This document shows, piece by piece, positions 1-8,050 of a stretch of 64,000 nt of DNA; the stretch's first letter is position 1; each line of letters begins with the position of its first letter. The DNA is from Pseudomonas laurylsulfativorans (lineage in GTDB: Bacteria > Pseudomonadota > Gammaproteobacteria > Pseudomonadales > Pseudomonadaceae), in NCBI RefSeq assembly GCF_002906155.1, contig NZ_MUJK01000004.1, forward strand, positions 496,001-560,000. The letters run 5' to 3'. Both the position numbers and the translations under genes were made by a program. The notes beneath the pieces were generated by a model. The model did not search any database, was not told the origin of the DNA, and saw nothing but the letters and a program-made list of their open reading frames with translations.

Positions 1-1
1 C

Positions 2-124
2 GGGCTTGCGCAGTTGCAGGGGTTGGCGGTGGAGGCCGGGATGTTAGGGGCTTCTGAGTTTTTTGAGGGTGGGTTGGTGTTGTTGCGGCAGATGCATGGG
101 GAGGGGGTTGTTGGGGTTGTTTGA
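2..124 (+). CDS. 3' end of an unidentified protein (partial)
   Basis: An open frame enters from the left edge and stops at TGA 122-124, giving about 40 C-terminal residues. They are rich in Gly, Leu and Val (for example LVLLRQMHGEGVVGVV) and contain no diagnostic motif. The codons are unusually G-rich in third positions (ggg, gtt, ttg) compared with downstream genes. The start lies outside the window. I do not recognise the family; it could also be a chance open frame. Confidence 0.4.
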   Translation, partial: GLAQLQGLAVEAGMLGASEFFEGGLVLLRQMHGEGVVGVV

Positions 125-449
125 TCTTTCTATGACTTGGCGGCCTTTGGGCCGACCAGGTTCTTGGTTGATTGAGTACATATCCGTTTTTTCGGTAACG
201 GCGGCTGGCGGTTTCGCCCTTGCGGCATCCCCGGATGAACACCGGAACGAGGCCTCCCGAGGGGGCGGGTGGATCAAGATCAAGAGCTGTAGGCGAGCTA
301 ACGCTCGGCCTGATGAGTGGTGAAGAGCGTGGGTGTACGCCGCTCTGCCTTTGCTCTCCTGTGGGAGCGAGCTTGCTCGCGATGACGGCCTACCAGCCGA
401 CCATTCTTTATGCCCGGTCCTGCATTCCTCGCCCCTGAACCGAAACGTT
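125..449. other. Intergenic region, no gene seen
   Basis: No convincing gene. Around 170-215 the sequence resembles the widespread pseudomonad intergenic element that begins near gagtacatatccg; that is from memory, not a search. A single REP-like half element lies at 359-388. The right part is the 3' flank of the minus-strand sensor kinase gene. Confidence 0.45.
359..388 (+). repeat. Single REP element
   Basis: A GTGGGAGCGAGCTTGCTCGCGA core with internal hairpin complementarity (GCGAGC/GCTCGC). No inverted partner is seen nearby, so this is a singlet. Confidence 0.7.
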
Positions 450-1760
450 CTACCCCGGCAACTTCAACTCCGCACACAACCCGCCACCTTCACGATTGCT
501 CAAGGTCAACGACCCTCCAATCGCGATCGCCAGTTGCTGGGCAATCGCCAGTCCCAGCCCGGTGCCGCCGGTGCTGCGGTTGCGGGAGTTTTCTACGCGG
601 TAGAACGGTTCCATCACTTGCTTGAGTTCTTCCTCGGCGATGCCCGGGCCACGGTCGAGGATTTTGATCGAGAGGTTGCCATTGGCCTGCTTTTCCACCC
701 GCAACTCGGCAGCACCGGCAAATTTCAATGCGTTGTCCGTCAGGTTGACCAGTACCCGGCGCAAGGCGTGTGGGCGGGTGTCGATGACGGCGGCACTCTT
801 GCCTGTGAGCTGAACGTCCTTGCCCACGTCCTGATAGTCGAACACCAGGCTGTCGAGGAATGAGTCGAGGTCGGTGCGGCGGCTTTCTTCGGTGGCGCCG
901 TGGATGCTGCGGGCGTAGGCCACGCCTTCGCGCACCAGGTGTTCCATCTCGCCCAGGTCGTTCCACAGTTTGTCTTTTTCGCTGGAGTCGTCCATGAACT
1001 CAGCGCGCAATTTCATGCGGGTGATGGGGGTTTGCAGGTCGTGGGAGATCGCCGCGAGCAGTTGCATGCGTTCTTTCAGGTACGCCGCGATGCGTGCCTG
1101 CATCGAGTTGAAGGCTTTGGCGGCGTGGGCGACTTCGGTCGGACCTTTTTCGTCCAGGAGCACGGGATGGGCATTGGGGTCCAGGGTTTCGACGGCACCG
1201 GCGAGGCGGGTGAGGGGGCGGATGGCGATTCTGACCGCCAGCCAGGAGCAGGCCAGCATCAACGCCAGTTGCCCGAGCAACACGATGGGCAGCCAGGGCG
1301 ACAACGGGACCATCGCCGGGCGCACGTCGATGGTCAGCGGGCTGCCATCGGCCAAGTTCAAATGCACTTGAAAATGCTTTTTCGGCCCGGGGATGTCGGT
1401 AAAGGTCATCGGGTAATCGTGGCCGATGGCGTCCTTGATCGAGGCAAGGGCAATGGGCGCATCGGGCATGTCGCTGCGTATCGGCGTGCCCGGTGAACCC
1501 TCATTGAGCAGGTAACTGTAATTGCGCCGCTCCAGTTGCTGCAGCCAACCGGCGCGCTCATCGGCGGGCAAGCGGTCGAGGATGGCAACGGAGGTGGAAA
1601 CGTCGGTTTCCAGGTTGCCGAGCATGGTGTTTTTCGAGGATTCGTAACGCTCGTAGTACTGCGCACCGAAGGACAATGCCTGGGCGAGGATCAGGCCGAT
1701 CAGGAAAATCAGCGACAGCCGCGAGGCCAGGGTCCGCGGCCAATGCAGCGCCAGGGTCAT
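450..1760 (-). CDS. Two-component sensor histidine kinase
   Basis: A 436-residue membrane histidine kinase. TM1 is about residues 14-35 and TM2 about 157-180, enclosing a periplasmic sensor of roughly 120 residues. A HAMP-like segment follows, then a HisKA H-box AAISHDLQTP with phospho-acceptor His240, an N-box (NLTDNALKFA), and G boxes (DRGPGIAEEE, GTGLGLAIAQ). The start overlaps the stop of the upstream response regulator gene in an ATGA, so the two are cotranscribed and translationally coupled. The ligand is not evident. Adjacency to DUF2790 and a DipZ-type thiol-disulfide protein suggests an envelope or redox/metal stress signal, which is inference. Confidence 0.93.
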   Translation of the reverse strand: MTLALHWPRTLASRLSLIFLIGLILAQALSFGAQYYERYESSKNTMLGNLETDVSTSVAILDRLPADERAGWLQQLERRNYSYLLNEGSPGTPIRSDMPDAPIALASIKDAIGHDYPMTFTDIPGPKKHFQVHLNLADGSPLTIDVRPAMVPLSPWLPIVLLGQLALMLACSWLAVRIAIRPLTRLAGAVETLDPNAHPVLLDEKGPTEVAHAAKAFNSMQARIAAYLKERMQLLAAISHDLQTPITRMKLRAEFMDDSSEKDKLWNDLGEMEHLVREGVAYARSIHGATEESRRTDLDSFLDSLVFDYQDVGKDVQLTGKSAAVIDTRPHALRRVLVNLTDNALKFAGAAELRVEKQANGNLSIKILDRGPGIAEEELKQVMEPFYRVENSRNRSTGGTGLGLAIAQQLAIAIGGSLTLSNREGGGLCAELKLPG

Positions 1761-2497
1761 GATTGATCGCCCAGGATTTCCACCGGCAGGGAAAACACAT
1801 AGCCTTCGCTGCGCACGGTCTTGATGTAGGCCGGTTCGCGGGCGTCGTCGAGCAAGCGCTGGCGCAGGCGGCTGACCAGCAGGTCGATGGAGCGATCGAA
1901 CAGATCGGCGTCGCGGCCCTGGGTCAGGTTGAGCAATTGATCGCGGTTGAGCACCCGTTGCGGATGATCGAGAAACACCCGCAGCAATCGGTACTCGGCA
2001 CCGCTCAGGGCCACCATGGTGCCGTCTCCATCGAGCAGGTGACGGGCCGAGGTGTCCAGGCGCCAGCGACCGAAAGCCAGCAGGCGACTGGCTTCGGTCA
2101 CCACCAGGTTCGGCGGTAGCATGCGGGTGCGGCGCAGCACCGCGTTGATCCGTGCCAGCAGTTCGCGGGCGGCGAACGGCTTGACCAGATAGTCGTCGGC
2201 GCCCATTTCCAGGCCCAGGATGCGATCGGTTTCATCGTTGCGGGCGGTGAGCATCAGTACCGGCGTGGCCTTGTGTTTACCCGCGCGCAGTTCGCGGCAA
2301 AGCACCAGGCCATCGTCCCCCGGCATCATGATGTCCAGCACGATCAGGTCCACCGGCGTGGTTTCCAGAAACGCGCGCATCTGCCGTCCATCCGCCACGA
2401 CGGTGGTGCGCAGGCCGTTCTTCTTCAGGTAATTGCCTACCAGTTCGCGGATTTCGCGGTCATCGTCAACGATGAGGATGTGATCAACGTGATCCAT
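1757..2497 (-). CDS. OmpR/PhoB-family response regulator
   Basis: 246 residues from the chosen ATG at 2497; a longer frame opens upstream, but the receiver domain begins exactly here (MDHVDHILIVDDD). The receiver domain has acidic residues DDD at 11-13, phospho-acceptor Asp55 (VLDIMMPG) and Lys in VKPF. The C-terminal winged-helix Trans_reg_C domain ends in the typical YIKTVRSEGYVF. An AGAGG sits about 10 nt upstream of the start. Its partner is the overlapping kinase. The divergent intergenic region carries a tandem TGTAT repeat that could be its operator, consistent with autoregulation plus control of the DUF2790/DipZ genes (inference). Confidence 0.93.
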   Translation of the reverse strand: MDHVDHILIVDDDREIRELVGNYLKKNGLRTTVVADGRQMRAFLETTPVDLIVLDIMMPGDDGLVLCRELRAGKHKATPVLMLTARNDETDRILGLEMGADDYLVKPFAARELLARINAVLRRTRMLPPNLVVTEASRLLAFGRWRLDTSARHLLDGDGTMVALSGAEYRLLRVFLDHPQRVLNRDQLLNLTQGRDADLFDRSIDLLVSRLRQRLLDDAREPAYIKTVRSEGYVFSLPVEILGDQS

Positions 2498-2802
2498 TAG
2501 GCCAGCCTCTGATAAATGGGGAATGCCACGCAGTCTATCGAGCCCGGGCGGGCTCGCCTGCCGCCCTTTGTATTGCAGTGTATCTGGCTTGCCTGTGGAT
2601 ACACACGAAGGCAAAAAAGCCGGTTTTCAGTGGTTTTGTATTGCTCTGTATCTACGCCCGGTTCTGATACGTACCGATTGATTCGCGCCGATTCCCGACA
2701 CAGACGAGATACCTCGCAGGCTTTTAATAGGTTCCATCGAGGCAAACCAGACCGCCTCGGCCCAACGAACCAACGACCTGTTGAAACTTTGAGGAATCCG
2801 CC
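2498..2802. promoter_or_regulatory. Divergent promoter region with duplicated 18-bp operator candidate
   Basis: Intergenic region between the response regulator and the DUF2790 gene. An 18-bp motif TTGTATTGCNNTGTATCT occurs at 2568-2585 and again at 2636-2653 in the same orientation, 68 bp apart and identical in 16 of 18 positions. Each copy holds two TGTAT half-sites 10 bp apart, the geometry typical of OmpR-family binding sites. An inverted GATACA lies between them at about 2597. Binding by the adjacent regulator is inference. Confidence 0.55.
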
Positions 2803-3066
2803 ATGAACACCAAGTCCATCTACGCCGCTTGCCTGTTTGCCGCCCTGAACATCTGCACCCTGTCGGCCCGTGCCGAAGCCGATGTCGCGCCTAAAACCTA
2901 CACCTATGGCAGCCACCTTGACATCAAGAAAGTGGTGTCGCTGACCGAGGATGCTACGCCTTCCTGCGGCGTGGTGAATGCCCGGATGACCTACCTCGAC
3001 TCCCAGTCCGAAACCCGGGTGCTGGATTACAGCAAGTTCGCCGACAACTGCAACTCGCAAAACTGA
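2803..3066 (+). CDS. DUF2790 small exported protein
   Basis: 87 residues. A signal peptide covers about residues 1-24, with cleavage after ARAEA. The short mature part contains YGSHLDIKKVVS and PSCGVVNARMTYLDSQSETRVLDY, matching the pseudomonad DUF2790 family of small periplasmic proteins. Two Cys (in PSCGV and DNCNSQ) could form a disulfide. An AGGAA precedes the ATG by about 9 nt. The function of the family is unknown. Its place between a two-component system and a DipZ-like protein suggests it belongs to that regulon. Confidence 0.85.
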   Translation: MNTKSIYAACLFAALNICTLSARAEADVAPKTYTYGSHLDIKKVVSLTEDATPSCGVVNARMTYLDSQSETRVLDYSKFADNCNSQN

Positions 3067-3114
3067 GTGCTGCGATCAACCACCGCTTAATCCATTTGCA
3101 ACAGGAAGGACATC

Positions 3115-3327
3115 ATGAACAACGTTTCCCGCTTCTTGACCGCCATCGCCTTTTCCGTCGCCGGTGCGGCAGCCCATGCCAACGCCGCCGTCGAGCAAAG
3201 CGCCTGCGGCAGCAACACCTGCTTCCAGCTCACGCCAGTGGCAGAGAAGGGCACCCAGGGCTTCCTGGCGCAAGACGGTGCTAGCCGTACGCCGCAAGGG
3301 CAGATGCAGGATAGCCAGACGGCCTGA
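3115..3327 (+). CDS. Small exported hypothetical protein
   Basis: 70 residues with a signal peptide of about 24 residues (MNNVSRFLTAIAFSVAGAAA) and a short mature part holding two close Cys (SACGSNTCFQL). A good AGGAAGGA ribosome-binding site lies upstream. It starts 49 nt after the DUF2790 gene and is probably cotranscribed with it. No family is recognised. The Cys pair is compatible with a redox or metal role near DipZ, but nothing more can be said. Confidence 0.65.
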   Translation: MNNVSRFLTAIAFSVAGAAAHANAAVEQSACGSNTCFQLTPVAEKGTQGFLAQDGASRTPQGQMQDSQTA

Positions 3328-3351
3328 ATTCCAAAAACACGACCGTTTCTT

Positions 3352-3441
3352 TGTAGGAGCTGGCTTGCCAGCGATGACGGCGGCCCATTCAACATAGATG
3401 TGACCGTTAGACCGCTATCGCTGGCAAGCCAGCTCCTACAG
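3352..3441. repeat. REP pair (REPIN)
   Basis: Two REP elements in inverted orientation: TGTAGGAGCTGGCTTGCCAG at the left and its reverse complement at the right. They separate the small exported gene from dipZ. Confidence 0.9.
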
Positions 3442-3484
3442 GTGTGGGTGGTGCAGACCTCCCCCTATTTTCAAAGGTGATCCC

Positions 3485-4696
3485 ATGTTACTCATCGCTT
3501 TTCTGGGCGGCATATTGACCGTCCTCAGCCCGTGCATCCTGCCGGTCGTGCCATTCCTGTTCGCCGGGGCCGACCGCACACGCTCCTCGATCCTGCTCAC
3601 CCTCGGCGGCATGGTCCTGACCTTCGCCCTGGTCTCGAGCCTGGCCGTGGTCAGCACTGAGTGGGTGATACGGGCCAGCAACACTGGCCGCCACGTCGCC
3701 CTGTTCGTGATGGTCTTGTTCGCCCTGTCGTTGATCTCGGCCCGGGTCGGCGACTGGCTGGCGCGGCCTTTCGTGATGCTGGGCAATCGCATTGACCCGG
3801 ATTCGCGCAAGATGTCCGGACCGCTGGCTTCGATCATGATCGGTGTCGCCACCGGGCTGCTCTGGGCCCCGTGCGCCGGGCCGATCCTCGGGGTGATTCT
3901 GACCAGCGCTATGCTGCAGGGCGCGAACGCCGGTACCAGTCTGCTGCTGGTGGCCTATGGCGCGGGCAGTGCGCTGTCCCTGGGCACCTTGATCTTTGCC
4001 GGTCGCGGCCTGGTCAATCGCTTGAAACCATCGATTCCGGTCACCGGCTGGTTGCGTCGTGGCGCCGGGGTCGCCGTGCTGGCCGGTGCGGCGGTGATTG
4101 CCACTGGCGCCAATGACCTGGTCAATACCTCATCCGAAGGTGTCAGCAGTGTCGAGACGGGCGTGCTGGAAACCGTGCCGAAAGTCGTCGATTACCTGGT
4201 CAGCAAGGTCAAGGCCGACAGCACCATGGGCGACGCCCAGGGCGCCATGCCGTCGCTGTCCGGCGCGGTGGACTGGATCAACTCGCCCGCACTGACCAAC
4301 GAAGCGCTCAAGGGCAAAGTGGTGCTGGTGGACTTCTGGACCTTCGACTGCATCAACTGCAAACACACCCTGCCGTACGTGAAGGACTGGGCGAAGAAGT
4401 ACGAAAAGGACGGGCTGCTGGTGATCGGCGTGCACACGCCCGAATACGGTTTTGAACGCATCATCGACAACGTCAGGGCCAAGGTGAAGGAATACGGCAT
4501 CACCTACCCGGTGGCGATCGACAACAACTACGCGATCTGGCGCAACTTCGACAACCAGTACTGGCCGGCGCACTACATCATCGATGCCAAGGGGCAGGTG
4601 CGTTACACCCACTTCGGTGAAGGCAGCTACGACACGCAGGAGAAAGTGATTCAACAGTTACTGCAAGAGGCCAAGGCCAGCGCGCCCGCCGCGTAA
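3485..4696 (+). CDS. dipZ: DipZ-type CcdA-thioredoxin fusion protein
   Basis: A 403-residue inner-membrane thiol-disulfide protein. The N-terminal CcdA/DsbD-like membrane domain (about residues 1-200) carries the paired Cys of that family (Cys17 in LSPCILPVVPF, and another in WAPCAGPILG near residue 130). A linker leads to a C-terminal thioredoxin/AhpC-like domain with active site C289-I-N-C292 in WTFDCINCKHTLP. By homology it carries electrons from cytoplasmic thioredoxin to the periplasm. It starts after a REP pair and may still belong to the upstream small-gene operon. Symbol by family resemblance. Confidence 0.88.
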   Translation: MLLIAFLGGILTVLSPCILPVVPFLFAGADRTRSSILLTLGGMVLTFALVSSLAVVSTEWVIRASNTGRHVALFVMVLFALSLISARVGDWLARPFVMLGNRIDPDSRKMSGPLASIMIGVATGLLWAPCAGPILGVILTSAMLQGANAGTSLLLVAYGAGSALSLGTLIFAGRGLVNRLKPSIPVTGWLRRGAGVAVLAGAAVIATGANDLVNTSSEGVSSVETGVLETVPKVVDYLVSKVKADSTMGDAQGAMPSLSGAVDWINSPALTNEALKGKVVLVDFWTFDCINCKHTLPYVKDWAKKYEKDGLLVIGVHTPEYGFERIIDNVRAKVKEYGITYPVAIDNNYAIWRNFDNQYWPAHYIIDAKGQVRYTHFGEGSYDTQEKVIQQLLQEAKASAPAA

Positions 4697-4703
4697 ACCG
4701 CTC

Positions 4704-4747
4704 GATCAATGGCTCACAGGTCTCGCGCCATGAGCCATTGATCTTTG
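4704..4747. terminator. Bidirectional terminator between dipZ and the GNAT gene
   Basis: Perfect 13-bp inverted repeat GATCAATGGCTCA (4704-4716) / TGAGCCATTGATC (4731-4743), followed by TTTGT on the plus strand. It lies between convergent genes and its right arm overlaps the last codons of the acetyltransferase gene. Confidence 0.7.
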
Positions 4748-5175
4748 TCCCACGCGCGAAAACGCTCCAGCATCACCCAGCCGCGCCTGGCGTAATAATC
4801 GCTCTGGTCCTGGGTGTGCAAGTAGATCCTCGTTTCGCCGCTGGCTTTGGCTTGCGCGCAAATCCCTTCGATCAACCGTTCCGCCAGGCCCTTGCCGCGT
4901 GCCTGGGGAGTGACGAACACGCAAGCGAGCCAAGGCCCAAGATCCGGGCGATGGGCCAGGTCGGCCCTGGCCAGTGCCGCGCCGCCCAGCAGTTCATCAT
5001 GGTCGAGGGCAATCAGGCATTTCCAGTCACCGTTATCTTGGCCTTCGGCGAACTCCCGTTGCCAGTCGGGCAGTGGCTGTCCGGCGTATTCGTAGTGGAA
5101 CTGCTGGTGGATCCACGAAGCGAATGTGTTGCTGTACTGCATCTGTCGAGCAAGCCAGTCCAGGCGGGGTGTCAT
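4714..5175 (-). CDS. GNAT-family N-acetyltransferase
   Basis: 153 residues with a single GNAT fold. The acetyl-CoA-binding motif A is VTPQARGKGLAERLI (about residues 88-103; Q/RxxGxG/A core RGKGLA), and the C-terminal YYARRGWVMLERF matches motif B. The substrate cannot be inferred. It is convergent with dipZ and stands alone between dipZ and the AraC regulator gene. Confidence 0.85.
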   Translation of the reverse strand: MTPRLDWLARQMQYSNTFASWIHQQFHYEYAGQPLPDWQREFAEGQDNGDWKCLIALDHDELLGGAALARADLAHRPDLGPWLACVFVTPQARGKGLAERLIEGICAQAKASGETRIYLHTQDQSDYYARRGWVMLERFRAWDKDQWLMARDL

Positions 5176-5251
5176 GTTGTGAGTCCTTTCAGAGGTCAGT
5201 CGCTGGGTAGCGAGAGTAGCGGGCCCGGGTGGTGCTGTCGCCCCCGCTGGC

Positions 5252-6229
5252 TCAGCGACCGCTCAAGTGATTCGACGCCGCCTGACCGCGCCGCCACGCC
5301 GCTGGCGGTGCACCAAACTCGCGACGGAAGGCGCGGCTGAAGGCGGTATCGGTCTGGTAACCGACTTCTTCGGCGATGCGCGTCAATGAGCTGTTGCTGC
5401 TGCGTAACAGGTTGGCGGCGAGCAACATGCGCCATTGCGTCAGATACTGCATCGGCGAGATCCCCACCAGTTGCTGGAAGCGTTCGGCCAATACCGATCT
5501 TGAGGTGCTGGCGGTGCGTGCCAGTTCGTCCAGCGTCCAGGCGTGGCAGGGTTTTTTGTGCAAGGCGTTGAGGGCGGCGCCGACGATGCGGTCGCGCACA
5601 CCGGCCAGCCAGCCGGTGCGGCCTTCGCCCTGTTCGTTCATGTACAGGCGCAGCACTTCGATGAACAGCACTTCGGCGAGTTTGGCCAATACCCCTTCGC
5701 CACCGGGACGGGGCGAGCGGGCTTCGGCGAGGGCATAGCGCACGGAAGATTCCAGCCAGATACCGGCACTCGAACCGCGCACATTGACCCGCACCACGGC
5801 CGGCAAGCCCTTGAGCAACATGCCCGCCAGGCGTGTGTCGCACGCCAGGTAGCCGCACACCAGGCGGGTGACCGCGCCACCGCCGCCATAACTCAGCTGT
5901 CGGGGCCGCCGCGCCAGCACCGCATCGAGTCGCGCCCCCGTGGCCGGGGGCAATCCCGGTCGGGAGCACATGCGATGGGCGTCACCCTGGGGGAAGATCA
6001 CCACGTCGCCCGCACTCAGCAGCAGCGGCGGATCATCGCCCAGTTCGACGTAGCACTCGCCCTCGGTGATCAGGTGAAAGATCACCACCCGTTCCGCATC
6101 GGGCTCCAGGAACGGCGCCGCCGTGTCGGCGCTGGGCGACTGGTAGCACCAGGGCGCGGTGAACCGGGCGTTGATGAAAATCGCGCCGACCAGGTGCACG
6201 ACGCGCAGGGTCTGTGACAGAGCGTCCAT
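5252..6229 (-). CDS. AraC-family regulator with N-terminal cupin
   Basis: 325 residues. The N-terminal cupin-like half resembles the Cupin_6 type of AraC regulators (ECYVELGDDPPLLLSAGDVVIFPQGDAHRM at about residues 55-85 is the cupin core). The C-terminal double helix-turn-helix spans about 225-320 (EELARTASTSRSVLAERF; ITRIAEEVGYQTDTAFSRAFRREFG). A GGAG sits 6 nt before the ATG. It diverges from the DUF4242/methyltransferase genes, and a 14-bp direct repeat lies between them, so those genes are its likely target. The effector is unknown. Confidence 0.9.
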   Translation of the reverse strand: MDALSQTLRVVHLVGAIFINARFTAPWCYQSPSADTAAPFLEPDAERVVIFHLITEGECYVELGDDPPLLLSAGDVVIFPQGDAHRMCSRPGLPPATGARLDAVLARRPRQLSYGGGGAVTRLVCGYLACDTRLAGMLLKGLPAVVRVNVRGSSAGIWLESSVRYALAEARSPRPGGEGVLAKLAEVLFIEVLRLYMNEQGEGRTGWLAGVRDRIVGAALNALHKKPCHAWTLDELARTASTSRSVLAERFQQLVGISPMQYLTQWRMLLAANLLRSSNSSLTRIAEEVGYQTDTAFSRAFRREFGAPPAAWRRGQAASNHLSGR

Positions 6230-6291
6230 AGGGAGCTCCCGTGGAAGGATTCCTGATTGTGAACGCGTCGGCGCGCAACGTGGAATCTCCG

Positions 6292-6326
6292 GACGATCGG
6301 ACAGGCTTGGGCGACGATCGGACAGG
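6292..6326. promoter_or_regulatory. Direct-repeat operator candidate for the AraC regulator
   Basis: The 14-bp sequence GACGATCGGACAGG occurs at 6292-6305 and again at 6313-6326. The 21-bp period is two helical turns, as at classical AraC-type direct-repeat sites. It lies 62-97 bp upstream of the AraC gene start and 83-117 bp upstream of the DUF4242 start. Confidence 0.6.
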
Positions 6327-6408
6327 ACGCCAGCGCCCGCCAGGACGATAGTTTGTCTACAGGGTCAGTACCGGTCCTGCCACCCAGAACAAGAAAAGAG
6401 AGGTTGCC

Positions 6409-6678
6409 ATGCCGAAGTTCGTCATTGAACGCGAGATCCAGGGCGCCGGAGCTTTGTCCGAAAGGGATTTGAAAGCCGCTTCGCAAAAGTCCTGCCGGGC
6501 GTTGCGTGAGTTACCAGAGGTGCAGTGGCTGCAGAGTTATGTCACGGGCGACAAGCTCTACTGCGTGTACATCTCGCCGGACGAAGAGCAGATCAGGGAG
6601 CACGCCAGGATCAGTGGTTTTCCCGCCAATCGCATTTCCCAGGTCATGAATGTCATCGATCCGACGACGGCGGAGTAA
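6409..6678 (+). CDS. DUF4242 small protein
   Basis: 89 residues matching the DUF4242 pattern: MPKFVIEREIQGAG at the start, SYVTGDKLYCVYISPDEEQIREHARISGFPAN in the middle, and a C-terminal VMNVIDPTTAE. No signal peptide. A ferredoxin-like small domain (SCO4226/nickel-binding-like in some members) is known for the family, but its role is unclear. An AGAGAGGTTG ribosome-binding site is present. It is followed after 44 bp by a methyltransferase gene with which it probably forms an operon. Confidence 0.85.
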   Translation: MPKFVIEREIQGAGALSERDLKAASQKSCRALRELPEVQWLQSYVTGDKLYCVYISPDEEQIREHARISGFPANRISQVMNVIDPTTAE

Positions 6679-6722
6679 CCGCCGTTAGACCCGACTCGTG
6701 TTTCAACCCAGAGACTGTCTTC

Positions 6723-7535
6723 ATGAGTACACCCATTGATCTGACTGCCCTGAAAAACCGCCAGATGGCCTCGTGGGCCAGCGGCGACTACGCCGTGATC
6801 GGCACCACCCTGCAAATCGTCGGCGAACAACTGGCCGAAGCCTGCGACCTGTTGTGTGATGAACGCGTGCTGGATGTCGCCGCCGGCAACGGTAACGCGA
6901 CACTCGCCGCCGCGCGCCGTGGCTGCCAGGTGACGTCCACCGACTATGTCGCGGCCTTGCTGGAGCGCGGCGAAGAGCGGGCCCGGGCCGAACGCCTGAA
7001 AGTCGCCTTCCAGGTTGCCGATGCCGAAGCCTTGCCCTTTGCCGACGGCAGTTTCGATGCCGTGCTGTCGACCTTCGGCGTGATGTTCACGCCGGACCAG
7101 CCCAAGGCCGCCGCGGAGCTGGCTCGGGTTTGCCGCCCGGGCGGGCGGATCGGCCTGGCCAACTGGACGCCGGAAGGTTTCGTCGGCCAGATGTTCAAGA
7201 CCCTTGGCCAGCACCTGCCACCCGCGCCAGGCGCGAACCCGCCTTCGCGCTGGGGCACCGAAGCCTGGTTGCACGAGCATTTCGACGAACGGGAATTCCT
7301 GCTCCAGGTGACGCGCCGCACCTTCAATTTCCGCTATCGCTCGACGGCGCATTTCATCGACACCTTCCGCAGCTGGTACGGGCCGATGCACAAGGCCTTC
7401 GCCGCACTGCCCGAGGACGGGGCCAAGGCACTGGAAGCAGACCTGACCGAGCTGATCAACCGGATGAACCGGGCGGGAGACAAGTCGCTGGTGGTGCCGA
7501 GTGAATACCTGGAGGTGGTGATTACGCGGCGGTGA
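6723..7535 (+). CDS. Class I SAM-dependent methyltransferase
   Basis: 270 residues from ATG 6723. Motif I is VLDVAAGNGNATLAA (residues 49-63), motif II QVADAEALPFADGSFDAVLSTFGVMF, and motif III VCRPGGRIGLANW, all typical of the UbiE/Methyltransf_11 group. A longer in-frame opening upstream overlaps the DUF4242 gene and was not used, because the family N-terminus and a possible upstream GAGAC favour 6723. The substrate is unknown. It is probably cotranscribed with the DUF4242 gene under the divergent AraC regulator. Confidence 0.85.
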   Translation: MSTPIDLTALKNRQMASWASGDYAVIGTTLQIVGEQLAEACDLLCDERVLDVAAGNGNATLAAARRGCQVTSTDYVAALLERGEERARAERLKVAFQVADAEALPFADGSFDAVLSTFGVMFTPDQPKAAAELARVCRPGGRIGLANWTPEGFVGQMFKTLGQHLPPAPGANPPSRWGTEAWLHEHFDEREFLLQVTRRTFNFRYRSTAHFIDTFRSWYGPMHKAFAALPEDGAKALEADLTELINRMNRAGDKSLVVPSEYLEVVITRR

Positions 7536-7553
7536 TCGACTACGCATAACCCC

Positions 7554-7640
7554 CTGTAGGAGCGAGCTTGCTCGCGATGGTCTTCCAGTCGCAGCTACTG
7601 TGACTGATACACCGCTTTCGCGAGCAAGCTCGCTCCTACA
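7554..7640. repeat. REP pair (REPIN)
   Basis: Inverted pair of the GTAGGAGCGAGCTTGCTCGCGA type between convergent genes. Confidence 0.9.
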
Positions 7641-7661
7641 AAGGGCCAGTATTCAGGCCAG

Positions 7662-8048
7662 TTAAACAACCTCCGCCCCCCGCACCTCCAGCAACTCGCG
7701 CAATACCGAACGGTGACAATGCGCTTCATCCTCGCAATAACACCCCACCGCCAGCGAAGTCTGGTGGGACAGCGCCGCCAGCAGGTCCAGCATCTGACTG
7801 GCCGCGGGCTGGCCCATCTCGGCCTTGAACTTGCGCCGGAACACCTCCCAGTCCCTGGCATCCTGAGCCGCCTTCGCCTCGGCCATCAACTCCGCGCTGG
7901 GTGACAGCAGCGGCTGCCAGACATCATAAAAATCCCGACGGGCGAACTCGGTTTTCGGCACGCCACGGGGAGGGCGGCGTACCGTGCCCAGGCGCAAACC
8001 TTCGTCGGGTCGGCGGGGTGAACCGAGTTGAACGATATGGACCGGCAT
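7662..8048 (-). CDS. DUF488 family protein
   Basis: 128 residues from ATG 8048 (MPVHIVQLGSPRR). The frame is open far upstream, but that part is a shadow of the phosphatidylcholine synthase gene. The C-terminal hallmark of DUF488 is present: a Cys-rich GCYCEDEAHCHRSVLRELL (about residues 100-118), as is the LSPSAELM...W-type middle. The biochemical role of the family is not established. The start codon lies 3 nt beyond the stop of the upstream pcs gene, so the two form an operon. Confidence 0.85.
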   Translation of the reverse strand: MPVHIVQLGSPRRPDEGLRLGTVRRPPRGVPKTEFARRDFYDVWQPLLSPSAELMAEAKAAQDARDWEVFRRKFKAEMGQPAASQMLDLLAALSHQTSLAVGCYCEDEAHCHRSVLRELLEVRGAEVV

Positions 8049-8050
8049 GG

